From: Flavobacterium aquidurense
GTDB taxonomy: Bacteria > Bacteroidota > Bacteroidia > Flavobacteriales > Flavobacteriaceae
Direction: 5' to 3'
NCBI GenBank assembly: GCA_900107365.1
Contig: FNPS01000002.1
Span: 62,001 to 126,000, forward strand
Length of the DNA stretch: 64,000 bases
Each line of letters opens with the position of its first letter. The first letter of the stretch is position 1. The position numbers were made by a program, and so were the translations under genes. Under the pieces are notes generated by a model that saw nothing but the letters and a program-made list of their open reading frames with translations, was not told where the DNA came from and searched no databases. Below, in pieces: positions 1-9,184 of the stretch.

Positions 1-147
1 GCGCAAAATGAAATTATAGTTAGAAAAAAACTAAATATTAGCCTAGTTTTGTTAAATATATTCATAAATCTAAAAGTTAATTTTAATAAAATGCAACTGC
101 TATAATTTTTGCAATTGATTATTTTTGACAAAAAATTATATGTAAGT

Positions 148-2844
148 TTGACATGTCAAAAAACAAGCCATACTTTTACAAAAATAGCATTTAAACCTTT
201 GCATACAAACTTATTTAATATCGTTTTATTATCATTTTTCCTAACACTAGGATGTGGTAAATTATACTCGCAAGAGATAAAATCAAAAAAAAACGCATTA
301 CCTGCTGTAAAACAAACAGATAAGCCTGTAAAAACTGTAGTTGATACAATAAAACTGGATACTGTTAAACCTAAAAAGACTTTTCTTGACGGAAAAGTAA
401 AGTACAGGGCCAAAGATTATGCGAAAATCGATCAGAAAAACAAAACAATCACCCTTTATAACGAAGCTGAATTATACTATAAAGATGTTGAGCTAAAGTC
501 AGGTATCATTGTTTTAAATTATGAAAAAGACGAAGTGTATGCCGGAAGAATAAAAGATTCGGCAGGTGTCTTAACACAATTTCCAAATTTTAAGCAAGGT
601 GGAAGTGAAGTTCAGCCAGACTCTATCCGTTTTAATTTCAAAACAAAAAAAGCCTTAATATACAATTCAAGAACAGAACAAGGCGAATTTAAAATTAAGG
701 CTGCAGTTACTAAAAAAGAAAATGATTCTGTTTATTTCCTGAAAGGCGCACGCTTTACCACTTCAGCAGATATCGATAATCCTGAATATTATTTTCAGAC
801 CAATAAAGTAAAATTTATTCCGGGAAAAAAAGTAGTAACAGGCCTGACCAACATGGTTATTGCCGATGTACCTACTCCTCTTGCCTTACCTTTTGCTTAT
901 TTCCCAATGAGTCAGGAAAAGAGTGTATCAGGAATCATTATACCAAGTTATAACGACTCCAATACGAGAGGATTCTCTCTGCAAAATGGTGGTTATTATT
1001 TTGCTTTAAGTGATAATTATGACCTTACCGTTTTAGGAGATTATTATACCAATGGAAGTTACGCCATGCGTTTTGAATCTGCATACGCCAAAAGATATAA
1101 CTATCGGGGAAATTTAAATGTTCGTTTTGAGAATTTAATCAATAGCGAAAGAGGTTATCCTGATTATTCGAAGCAAAATATTTATAATATTCAGTGGTCA
1201 CACTCTAAAGACACCAAATCAAACCCCAACTCCAGCTTTTCTGCTTCGGTGAATATGGGTAGTAGTAAATACTTTAAACAATCTATTAATCAGGCAAATG
1301 TTGGTTCAAATCTGAACAATACTTTAAGTTCCTCTATTTCTTATAATAAAACTTTTAATACAATACCGGGAGCGCGTATTGCACTTACGGCGACACACTC
1401 ACAAAATACACAAACAGAAGAAATTCAAATGACATTACCATCTTTACAAGGTAGCATTGATCGCGTTTATCCTTTTGTTGGTAAAGATGGTGTGAAAAAA
1501 GGTTTTATCAAAAACATCAACTTACAGTACAATGTGACCGGACAAAATAAATTTGTAACAACCGATTCTTTATTCTTTAAACCTCAAATGTTTAGAGACG
1601 CACAAATTGGACTACAACAATCTATTCCAATTAGTACAAATTTTAAGATATTTAAATATTTTAGTGCCGGAGCATCTACAAATTATCAGGAAACCTGGGT
1701 TACCAAAACGATAGAAAAAAATTACGATTCAAGTAAAAATGAAGTCGTGACACAAACAGTAAATGGTTTTGATACTTATAGAACTTATAATTTCAGTACT
1801 AATTTAGGAACTACAATTTACGGTACTTTTAATTTTGGTGATGATAAAAAGATTCAATCTATTCGTCACGTCATGAGACCCTCTATTACCTATGCCTACA
1901 CTCCTAGTTTCGAAAAATATTACGATAATTATTATGTCGATGCTTCAGGAAGAGTATCAAACTCATACTCGCGCTTCGACGGAAGTGTTTATGGAGCTCC
2001 TAGCAAAGAAAATTCAAACATAGTAGGCCTTGCCTTAAGTAATACTTTTGAAGCTAAAGTGAGAGATCGTGACAGCACAAAAACAGAACCTAAAAAAATA
2101 ATGCTGTTAAACAACTTAAATTTTAGCACCAGCTATAATTTTAATGCTGACGGTAAAGATATCCTGGCGTGGCAACCTGTGCTTGTAAGTGGAGGAACAC
2201 AACTTCTTGACAATAAAATGAATGTTAATTTTGGTGCCACTTTAGACCCTTATGCAATTGACAATTCAGGAAAGAGAATGAACGTCTACAATATTGACAA
2301 TGGAGGTAGTTTATTCAGAATGACAAGTGCTAATTTAACCTTAAACTACTCTTTTTCAAATAAAGGAGTAAAAGAAGAAAATAAACAAAGCGAGCGGAAT
2401 GGTGGTCGTAAAGATGATTTATTTGGTACCAATACAGACTTAAATGATAGTCGTAACAGTCAGTTTGCAAAAGAAAAAGATGATGGCGAAGATGTTATAA
2501 CCGAATTTTTTAATTCGAAAATCCCTTGGGATATGACAATGGCTTATTCATTAACTTATTCGAACGTTAATAGAGAAAGCAAAATAACAGGGAATTCTAT
2601 CATGGTTTCTATCAATATGGATATTACACCTAAATGGAAAGGCGGGGTTTCTACCGGTTACGATTTCGTTCAAAAAGGGGTTACTTTTACACAATTTCGT
2701 TTTGAAAGAGATTTATTAAGCTGGAGAATGGCTTTCAACTGGACTCCACTTGGACCTAATTCTAACTGGAACTTCTTTATCGGAATTAAATCCGGAGTTC
2801 TTAGTGACATTAAATGGAATAAACGAAGTACTTCAAACCGATAA
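148..2844 (+). CDS. lptD: LPS-assembly protein LptD (Bacteroidetes type)
   Basis: Outer-membrane beta-barrel that inserts lipopolysaccharide into the outer leaflet. The protein begins with a signal peptide (hydrophobic run ending near GCGKLYSQ). An OstA/LptD-N-like strand-rich region follows (roughly residues 85-200, with repeated 'Y.K..ELKSGIIVLNY' style strands). The remainder is a long aromatic-rich barrel ending in alternating strands. About 900 residues is normal for this family in Flavobacterium. No ATG lies near the 5' end. The frame is open from a TTG at 109, but the TTG at 148 gives a better signal peptide, and a promoter-like TATAATTTTTG at 101-111 would exclude the earlier start. 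ridA follows 25 bases downstream. Function is inferred from the family; the exact start is uncertain. Confidence 0.85.
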   Translation: MTCQKTSHTFTKIAFKPLHTNLFNIVLLSFFLTLGCGKLYSQEIKSKKNALPAVKQTDKPVKTVVDTIKLDTVKPKKTFLDGKVKYRAKDYAKIDQKNKTITLYNEAELYYKDVELKSGIIVLNYEKDEVYAGRIKDSAGVLTQFPNFKQGGSEVQPDSIRFNFKTKKALIYNSRTEQGEFKIKAAVTKKENDSVYFLKGARFTTSADIDNPEYYFQTNKVKFIPGKKVVTGLTNMVIADVPTPLALPFAYFPMSQEKSVSGIIIPSYNDSNTRGFSLQNGGYYFALSDNYDLTVLGDYYTNGSYAMRFESAYAKRYNYRGNLNVRFENLINSERGYPDYSKQNIYNIQWSHSKDTKSNPNSSFSASVNMGSSKYFKQSINQANVGSNLNNTLSSSISYNKTFNTIPGARIALTATHSQNTQTEEIQMTLPSLQGSIDRVYPFVGKDGVKKGFIKNINLQYNVTGQNKFVTTDSLFFKPQMFRDAQIGLQQSIPISTNFKIFKYFSAGASTNYQETWVTKTIEKNYDSSKNEVVTQTVNGFDTYRTYNFSTNLGTTIYGTFNFGDDKKIQSIRHVMRPSITYAYTPSFEKYYDNYYVDASGRVSNSYSRFDGSVYGAPSKENSNIVGLALSNTFEAKVRDRDSTKTEPKKIMLLNNLNFSTSYNFNADGKDILAWQPVLVSGGTQLLDNKMNVNFGATLDPYAIDNSGKRMNVYNIDNGGSLFRMTSANLTLNYSFSNKGVKEENKQSERNGGRKDDLFGTNTDLNDSRNSQFAKEKDDGEDVITEFFNSKIPWDMTMAYSLTYSNVNRESKITGNSIMVSINMDITPKWKGGVSTGYDFVQKGVTFTQFRFERDLLSWRMAFNWTPLGPNSNWNFFIGIKSGVLSDIKWNKRSTSNR

Positions 2845-2869
2845 TTCACATTCGATTAAAATAATTATT

Positions 2870-3250
2870 ATGAAAAAAATCATCTTTACCGAAAAAGCTC
2901 CTGCTCCAATCGGGCCTTACAATCAGGCTGTATTATCAGGAAATACACTATATGCTTCTGGTCAGATTGCAATAAATCCGGCTTCGGGAGAACTTGTTAC
3001 TGAGAACATCAATGATGAAACCAAACAAGTAATGGAAAACATTGCAGCCATTCTTGAAGCAGCTAATATGACTTTTGAAAATGTTGTTAAGGCGACTATT
3101 TTCATTATGGATATGAATAATTTTGGCGCGATCAATACTATTTACGGATCTTATTTTAACGAAAAAACCGCTCCAGCTCGTGAAACGGTTCAAGTGGCAT
3201 GTTTGCCAAAAAATGTAAATGTTGAAATTTCTATAATTGCAATTGAATAA
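2870..3250 (+). CDS. ridA: RidA family enamine/imine deaminase
   Basis: Protein of 126 residues of the RidA/YjgF/UK114 family. These proteins hydrolyse reactive enamine and imine intermediates released by PLP enzymes such as threonine dehydratase. Visible family marks are the 'PIGPYNQA' N-terminal region, 'YASGQIA', and the C-terminal 'PARETVQV' segment carrying the substrate-carboxylate-binding Arg. The start is the ATG at 2870; the longer frame upstream only overlaps lptD. The last 88 coding bases (3153-3240) are almost exactly repeated at 6639-6726 beside mgsA. The 3' end of this gene therefore appears to have been used as, or rebuilt by, an insertion site. The protein here ends IIAIE, whereas the distal copy would end IIAVQ. 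Confidence 0.93.
   Translation: MKKIIFTEKAPAPIGPYNQAVLSGNTLYASGQIAINPASGELVTENINDETKQVMENIAAILEAANMTFENVVKATIFIMDMNNFGAINTIYGSYFNEKTAPARETVQVACLPKNVNVEISIIAIE
3153..3240 (+). repeat. Direct repeat, left copy (3' end of ridA)
   Basis: These 88 bases inside the 3' end of ridA match 6639-6726 in the same orientation with two mismatches (3194 G versus 6680 T; 3203 T versus 6689 C). The identity starts at ATTTTAACG and stops at ATTGC, just before the two stop codons. The pair brackets about 3.4 kb and looks like the left and right attachment copies of an element that entered the 3' end of ridA. Confidence 0.9.
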
Positions 3251-3379
3251 ATACAATAATCAGAGATATTTAATTCCCTTAATTCGTCTGAAAAGAGACA
3301 AAATATATTATTGTTTTTCAAATTCAAAATAAGAGATTTTAGACTCTTTTTATTCTCAACTTTCGACAGATGATTAAAC

Positions 3380-3409
3380 AAAAAGACTTCATTAACGTGA
3401 AGTCTTTTT
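3380..3409. terminator. Bidirectional terminator between ridA and the XRE gene
   Basis: Perfect 12-bp stem (AAAAAGACTTCA / TGAAGTCTTTTT) with a 6-base loop, T-rich on one side and A-rich on the other. It can therefore stop ridA transcripts from the left and the convergent XRE gene from the right. It lies inside the presumed insertion, so the new ridA tail came with its own terminator. Confidence 0.8.
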
Positions 3410-3500
3410 TATTTGTATGCTATTGCCTTTCAAATCTTCTATAACCTCTTTTGATTCTTTTATTTGTTCTTCATATTACTATATCACCTTGCGAGATAAT

Positions 3501-3740
3501 TTAATAATACTGTTTTTGATTTACATTTTCAGTTAAATCATCTTTTCGCAATAGTTCATCCGGATTTATTTCGAAAAGCTGACAGATTTGTGAAATATGA
3601 TTGGCCCACGAATGAGTTTCACCACTTTCCATTCTAGCATAAGCTGATTGCGACAAATGCAAAAAATCAGCCACTTCCTCTTGTGTCATATTTTTACTTT
3701 TTCTTAATTTTTTGAGTTTACCCCCAACAAATACATTCAT
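3501..3740 (-). CDS. XRE family HTH transcriptional regulator
   Basis: Small DNA-binding protein of 79 residues consisting of little more than one Cro/C1-type helix-turn-helix. 'KLKKLRKSKNMTQEEVADFL' leads into 'LSQSAYARMESGE' as recognition helix, then a fourth and fifth helix ending 'INPDELLRKD'. The ATG at 3740 is chosen; the open frame starts at a TTG two codons earlier. It is convergent with ridA and transcribed away from the lipoprotein gene, so it may control the cargo of the insertion. No toxin partner is visible beside it. Confidence 0.85.
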   Translation of the reverse strand: MNVFVGGKLKKLRKSKNMTQEEVADFLHLSQSAYARMESGETHSWANHISQICQLFEINPDELLRKDDLTENVNQKQYY

Positions 3741-3746
3741 AAGCAA

Positions 3747-4339
3747 ATAGTTTTACCAACAAAATAATAGAGGACACTTTTATAAATATATACTCACCAA
3801 AAAACAATTTATTTTTAATAAAAACATTTTAACAAATAAATTTCAAATTACCCTATAATCGAATAATGCAATTCCTACAATGTACTTAATTTAGAGTTTT
3901 TAAATTATAAATCATTAAACTATAATCAATTAAAAAATAGATTTAAAAAACAGATGGAAAATTTTAATAGTATTAGACCTTTCACCAATAATGATTATCG
4001 GAATGATATTTATAATTGTAGCAGGTCTTATTGCACAGTTGGGAGATTAACAACTCTTGGGTGTTTTTTATTGGATCCTAACTTTCAGCTTCTTGCTGAC
4101 CCTTTTTAAGAAACAACGAGGTATCAATAAAAATTATTTTTTCATTTCACGAAAGAGCTTCGAGGAACTAACCGTAAAGAGATTTAAATTCCACACTGAC
4201 TAATTTTCAGCATAAATTTTATATTAAATACCTCTTACCTCTTCTTCACTAAGGAAGATAAGACAGCTTTTTAATATCCAATAAAAATTTCAGATAGTTA
4301 TGACCAAATATTACGAACAACCTTAAAACACCAAAAACC
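3747..4339. other. Intergenic stretch with a decayed reading frame
   Basis: 593 bases without an intact gene of usual size. The left 180 bases are extremely AT-rich and would hold the promoter of the XRE gene. The centre carries a disrupted membrane-protein frame (3934-4203, listed separately). The right end would be the leader of the lipoprotein gene. A 51-codon ATG frame at 3954 overlaps the disrupted frame but has no membrane or domain pattern, so I do not call it. Confidence 0.5.
3934..4203 (+). pseudogene. Decayed small membrane protein, one internal stop
   Basis: One frame reads as a coherent two-helix membrane protein: '..RWKILIVLDLSP', then a helix 'IMIIGMIFIIVAGLIAQLGD', a TAA at 4048, and immediately 'QLLGVFYWILTFSFLLTLF' followed by a basic tail ending KRFKFHTD and a stop at 4201. 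There is no ATG, GTG or TTG at the head. Two hydrophobic helices on either side of one stop, with continuous frame, suggest recent inactivation rather than chance. The family is not recognised. It lies inside the presumed insertion. Confidence 0.4.
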
Positions 4340-5956
4340 ATGTTAAAAAAACTAATTGCCTTTGCATTGTTGTCCATTCTTTTTTATTCTTGTCATGAAG
4401 AACCAAGTCTACAGAATTCCTCTACTTCTTTAAAAAATTCTAAAAGTGGCACTGTAATTAATGGCAGATTTTATTTCTCATCTAGAGAAGATTTAAAAAA
4501 AAACATAGAAGAGCTTAAAAAAGAAAGTCTAGTTAATTTAGAAACTAAATTTGAACAAATTTATGCAGAAGGCTTTATTTCAAATTCACCAATAGTAAAC
4601 ATAGAAAACCAAAAATTGATACTGCAACTTTCTCAAAAAAAAGATAAAAAAACAATGAAATCTAGTTCTTTTGTAGTAGAAGCCCCTGAAGATCCCCAAA
4701 CCCCTGAGGGACCTGCAGTACCAGTTGATGAAATAAAAGAAAGTATAATAGCTGACCCCTATTTTGCTGCAATTGTCAACCAAAACAATGAAGTTATGGT
4801 TGGAGATTCAATCTATAAAATAGTAGAGGATTTAGGAGTGCTTGCCGTACACAAGAGTGACACATTACTTTTGTACAACTATCTTGAAAACATGCCACCT
4901 GTGCAAAACCTACTTACCCCATGTGAACTTCGTCTTCAACAAGGTGGTTACACCAGAATAGCTCCAGGCATATCGAGATATATTGTTCCTGCAGATATGG
5001 ATTGTGGCAACGGAGGGCAATCAAACATTCCTAAAACTCCAGTAGTAGCTGTACAACAATTATCACAAGATCAAATTTTACAAAATCAAATAGACAATTT
5101 ACCCATATGCGATGGCAATAGAGATACAAGTTGGTTTCAATCACTTTTTGGAACAAACAAATCTTGTATTAATTATTTTGACAGCAGACACAGAATCAAA
5201 ACTGAATTCTGGAATCAAAGTTGGGGTGTTTATAGCTCAATCGGCGTACAAACCAGAGTTCAGGTAAAAACAGCTGGAATTTGGTGGGCATCTGATGCTG
5301 ATGAATTATACTTAGGTATTAATAAAGTTTATTTAAAATATAATTATCCTGATCCAAAAATTAATACCAACAATCCTTTTTCTTCAGATCCCTTACCTCC
5401 ATTATATATGTATAATAACGAATATAAACTTTTGGCAGATGATGGGAACTTTAGACTCGTTAATATATCTCCCGGAACAAACTTGCCCTTCTTTGGCTTC
5501 GGCAGCGACAACCCTTTAAACATTTATATTCGCCAACTACCAAAACCAAATTATCAAATAAATAGCGAATCAAATATTAAAGAATTATACAAACTAGGAA
5601 TTAAGTTTTTAAAAAGTACTTTTAATAGTGGTGCAAAAAATGAATTTATAATAACGTATCAAAAAAATGCTACTGAAATCGAAGTAGTCTATTTTGGAGA
5701 AAAATATAAGAAAATCAATGACAATCAAATACAAAGAAAATTCGACAGTCAAATTTTTGAATTTCTAGTCGGAGTTAGTTATGGCAGTTACACAGCTCCT
5801 ACATTAGATAATCCAACAGGTGCTCCAAAACCTAGCTATTCTTTCAAAATAGAAAAAGGAGGTACTTTTAGAAACTACACCTATCACGAATTAGATATTT
5901 ATGCGCTAGGTCGTCGAGGAGGCACTTGGAGTGGCACCAGAATGATTACAAACTAA
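4340..5956 (+). CDS. Large lipoprotein of unknown function
   Basis: A 538-residue predicted lipoprotein: short basic start, hydrophobic run and lipobox 'ILFYSC' giving an acylated Cys near residue 18. Residues 45-75 ('YFSSREDLKKNIEELKKESL') form a charged helix. A Pro/Glu-rich linker 'PEDPQTPEGPAVPVDE' sits near residue 120. The C-terminal half is aromatic and strand-rich with 'CDGNRDTSWFQSLFGTNKSC' and several further cysteines. I do not recognise a named domain. The next gene starts 10 bases downstream and encodes an outer-membrane-type protein, so the two are probably co-transcribed and act together at the cell surface. It is the main cargo of the segment bounded by ridA repeats. Confidence 0.75.
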   Translation: MLKKLIAFALLSILFYSCHEEPSLQNSSTSLKNSKSGTVINGRFYFSSREDLKKNIEELKKESLVNLETKFEQIYAEGFISNSPIVNIENQKLILQLSQKKDKKTMKSSSFVVEAPEDPQTPEGPAVPVDEIKESIIADPYFAAIVNQNNEVMVGDSIYKIVEDLGVLAVHKSDTLLLYNYLENMPPVQNLLTPCELRLQQGGYTRIAPGISRYIVPADMDCGNGGQSNIPKTPVVAVQQLSQDQILQNQIDNLPICDGNRDTSWFQSLFGTNKSCINYFDSRHRIKTEFWNQSWGVYSSIGVQTRVQVKTAGIWWASDADELYLGINKVYLKYNYPDPKINTNNPFSSDPLPPLYMYNNEYKLLADDGNFRLVNISPGTNLPFFGFGSDNPLNIYIRQLPKPNYQINSESNIKELYKLGIKFLKSTFNSGAKNEFIITYQKNATEIEVVYFGEKYKKINDNQIQRKFDSQIFEFLVGVSYGSYTAPTLDNPTGAPKPSYSFKIEKGGTFRNYTYHELDIYALGRRGGTWSGTRMITN

Positions 5957-5966
5957 CTATATAAAA

Positions 5967-6557
5967 ATGGAAAAAAAAATATTATTTGTATGCATATTCA
6001 TTTGTTCATTTGGGAATGCTCAAATTAAAAAATGGTATTCTAATGCTGATTTAGAACTAATTATGCATAAGAAGGTAACATATAGCTATAATTACGTCGA
6101 TACAGACGGTCAAAAGCATTATGTCGGCGACGAAGAACTAAATGTTAAAAATCCTGCATTTGGACTCACTTACTCTTTCAATTATATGCTTTTGAGAAAA
6201 CTCAGCATAGGAGTTTTGGGAGGATATAAAAGTTACAATGAACCCGATTTTTCAATGCTAGAATTAGGAGGAATCGCAAAATTCTTTTTTGTCGACACTA
6301 ATAATGTATATATATATGGCTCTCTAGCTAGTGAATTTAGTCTTGACAAAAAACAATTTAAAAGCGGTACCAATGCGCGTATTGGCCTCGGAGTGCCAAT
6401 CATAAAAAGAGATGAATTTATTATTTCTCTCAACTTGTTTGCTGAACAGCAATTTTTAAGGCTCGATGACGCAAAACCTATATTTAATTATTACCAAGAA
6501 AAGCCATCTGATATTATTTACAAATCTTATGGCTTGAGTGCAGGTATTAAATTTTAA
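5967..6557 (+). CDS. Small outer-membrane beta-barrel-like protein
   Basis: Protein of 196 residues with a cleavable signal peptide (MEKKILFVCIFICSFGNAQ). It continues as alternating hydrophobic/polar strands with many aromatics and ends in a strand 'YGLSAGIKF' with C-terminal Phe, typical of small outer-membrane barrels. It starts 10 bases after the lipoprotein gene, so they form a two-gene operon. No specific family is recognised. A partner of the surface lipoprotein is the simplest reading. It is the last intact gene before the distal ridA repeat. Confidence 0.7.
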   Translation: MEKKILFVCIFICSFGNAQIKKWYSNADLELIMHKKVTYSYNYVDTDGQKHYVGDEELNVKNPAFGLTYSFNYMLLRKLSIGVLGGYKSYNEPDFSMLELGGIAKFFFVDTNNVYIYGSLASEFSLDKKQFKSGTNARIGLGVPIIKRDEFIISLNLFAEQQFLRLDDAKPIFNYYQEKPSDIIYKSYGLSAGIKF

Positions 6558-6638
6558 TTATTTGCAATTCACAAAATTGAGTAAAGTAAAAGAGGATAAA
6601 TTTACAAATTGTAAAATATCCTATTTTACTATTAAATC

Positions 6639-6735
6639 ATTTTAACGAAAAAACCGCTCCAGCTCGTGAAACGGTTCAATTGGCATGTCTGCCAAAAAAT
6701 GTAAATGTTGAAATTTCTATAATTGCTGTGCAATA
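6639..6735 (+). pseudogene. Orphan 3' end of ridA
   Basis: 97 bases that translate in frame as the last 31 residues of RidA, from 'NEKTAPARETVQLACLPKN' to a tail IIAVQ and stop. The first 88 bases match the end of the intact ridA at 3153-3240 with two differences. No 5' part of ridA precedes it. Its stop overlaps the end of mgsA by 19 bases in convergent orientation, which suggests this is the original location of the ridA 3' end, displaced from the body of the gene by the inserted segment. Confidence 0.85.
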
Positions 6736-7091
6736 GCATCTAATAATAATTGTGCCGTTGCTTCATTGGTTGCCAGCGGCACATTATGTACATCGCAAAC
6801 GCGAATTAACATATTAATATCTGCCTCATGCGGATGGCTTGATAAAGGATCTTTAAAAAAGAATACCATTTGAGTTATTCCTTCCGCCACTCTTCCAGCA
6901 ATTTGCGCATCACCACCTAAGGGTCCTGAAAGCATTCTTTGAGTTTTAAAACCCGCCGCTTCCGCTTTTCCGCCGGTAGTTCCTGTACCAATCAATTTTA
7001 TTTTTTCATGATGCAAAATATCTGCATTTTTAATTAAAAAATTAATTAAGTCCGCTTTTTTACCATCGTGAGCAATAATTGCAATCTCCAT
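6717..7091 (-). CDS. mgsA: Methylglyoxal synthase
   Basis: Converts dihydroxyacetone phosphate to methylglyoxal and phosphate, a bypass of lower glycolysis when phosphate is short. The 124 residues carry the family marks: 'AHDGKK' near the start, the phosphate-binding 'GTGTTGG', 'SGPLGGDAQIAGRV' with the catalytic Asp (residue 61), and 'DPLSSHPHEADI' with the His/Asp pair (88, 91). The start is the ATG at 7091, ten bases after the upstream kinase gene; the open frame extends further but would overlap that gene. Association with GAPDH and phosphofructokinase genes upstream fits the role. Confidence 0.95.
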   Translation of the reverse strand: MEIAIIAHDGKKADLINFLIKNADILHHEKIKLIGTGTTGGKAEAAGFKTQRMLSGPLGGDAQIAGRVAEGITQMVFFFKDPLSSHPHEADINMLIRVCDVHNVPLATNEATAQLLLDAIAQQL

Positions 7092-7101
7092 AAAACCAGA
7101 A

Positions 7102-7953
7102 CTATTGATTAGCAACATGGTACGCAATTAATCCGTCAATTGGTCTTCTTAAAACATTCCCCAATTGAAGTTCATATTTATCAAATGTCTCTTGTAATTC
7201 GTCTTTTAAATAAAAAGCGATAGAACCTACGAAATGCACAGGAACTTCTTTACAATTATCATATTGTTTAATGTAGTTTTTAACGAAAGATTTCATCCCT
7301 TTGAAAATGATTTTTCTGCAGAAATCAGTGTCTTTATGTTTAATTAAGAACTTAGCAAAAGTCGCTAAATAAGCGTTTGGATTTGGTTCTTTATAGAGTT
7401 TATTTTTAATAAAATCAGGATCGAGATCATATTCCTTTTCAAATTCAACTGCCAGTTCTTTAGGCATTTTATTAAAGTAATACTTTCTGATTAATTCTTT
7501 TCCAAAAACATTTCCACTACAATCATCCATAGCAATATAACCCAATGATTGTACTTTTTGATGCAATACTTTTCCATCAAAAAAACTGCAGTTAGAACCT
7601 GTTCCAAGAATACTAACGATTGCAGCTTCTCCTTTTGGAGTTGTTGCATAAACCGCTGCATAAGTATCTTCGTGAACCTCCACAATTGCATTAGAAAAAT
7701 ATTCCTGAAAGATTTGAGACAAAGCCAGCTTCATTCTGTCAGTTCCACAACCAGCTCCGTAAAAGAACAAATGTGAAGCATTTTTTTTATTTTGCAAAAT
7801 ATCAAAACGATCATTTAGTCTTTCAATAATTTCCGGACCGTCAAGAATTTCAGGGTTTAATCCCAAAGTTTGTGTCGTGAATAATACTTTTCCGTTATCA
7901 TCAATTGCAATCCAATCGGCTTTCGTAGATCCACTATCAACTATTAATTTCAT
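7102..7953 (-). CDS. BadF/BadG-type ATPase, N-acetylglucosamine kinase-like
   Basis: Protein of 283 residues of the ASKHA fold (BadF/BadG/BcrA/BcrD family), the group that includes eukaryotic-type N-acetylglucosamine kinases. It shows 'DSGSTKADW' (phosphate 1 loop) at the N-terminus, 'GAGCGTD', and 'ILGTGSNCSFFDG' (phosphate 2). It is a cytoplasmic enzyme that probably phosphorylates an amino sugar. mgsA starts 10 bases downstream, so they form an operon. Substrate assignment is inference from the family; the radical-enzyme-activator alternative is unlikely because no partner dehydratase is present. Confidence 0.8.
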   Translation of the reverse strand: MKLIVDSGSTKADWIAIDDNGKVLFTTQTLGLNPEILDGPEIIERLNDRFDILQNKKNASHLFFYGAGCGTDRMKLALSQIFQEYFSNAIVEVHEDTYAAVYATTPKGEAAIVSILGTGSNCSFFDGKVLHQKVQSLGYIAMDDCSGNVFGKELIRKYYFNKMPKELAVEFEKEYDLDPDFIKNKLYKEPNPNAYLATFAKFLIKHKDTDFCRKIIFKGMKSFVKNYIKQYDNCKEVPVHFVGSIAFYLKDELQETFDKYELQLGNVLRRPIDGLIAYHVANQ

Positions 7954-8035
7954 TTTTTTTTGTTTTTGGATTTAGTTTTTCTTCAATAAATAAAAAGTGT
8001 ATTTTTTACATTAATTAAAGACATAACAAAATAAG

Positions 8036-8067
8036 AAAATCCCGTTACTATGAAATAACGGGATTTT
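8036..8067 (-). terminator. Terminator downstream of gapA
   Basis: Perfect 12-bp stem (AAAATCCCGTTA / TAACGGGATTTT) with an 8-base loop, 16 bases after the gapA stop. On the minus strand the right arm ends in a T-run. Confidence 0.8.
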
Positions 8068-8083
8068 GCAAAATTATATATTA

Positions 8084-9121
<1,038 letters not shown>

Positions 9122-9184
9122 CTAATTTAAAGTCTAATTTCCTCACAATAAACTTCTTTCCTTTTTAAACTTTTTTATTTATTT

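Larger units (their letters stand above)
3153..6726. mobile_element. Putative genomic insertion bounded by ridA 3'-end direct repeats
   Basis: Segment of about 3.5 kb bounded by the 88-bp direct repeats. It contains an XRE regulator, a decayed membrane gene, a lipoprotein gene and an outer-membrane-type gene. None of these relates to the flanking lptD, ridA or glycolytic genes. The distal repeat still runs in frame to a stop codon that overlaps the end of mgsA by 19 bases. This is the arrangement expected if ridA originally ended there and an incoming element supplied a replacement 3' end, as integrative elements do at gene 3' ends. No integrase, transposase or terminal inverted repeats are visible, so it would be a remnant, a passively mobilised cassette, or the product of homologous exchange. 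Confidence 0.5.

Noticed and set aside
2750..2869. Longer start for ridA
   Set aside because: It would overlap the end of lptD in another frame, and the RidA fold begins at the ATG at 2870.
3501..3740. Toxin-antitoxin module with the XRE protein as antitoxin
   Set aside because: No small toxin gene flanks it; the adjacent frame is decayed and encodes membrane helices.
3954..4109. A 51-codon ATG frame as a small protein gene
   Set aside because: It overlaps the better membrane-protein frame and has no recognisable pattern or ribosome-binding context.
3251..6638. Phage or transposon
   Set aside because: No integrase, transposase, structural phage gene or terminal inverted repeat is present; only the direct repeats and regulator support an insertion.
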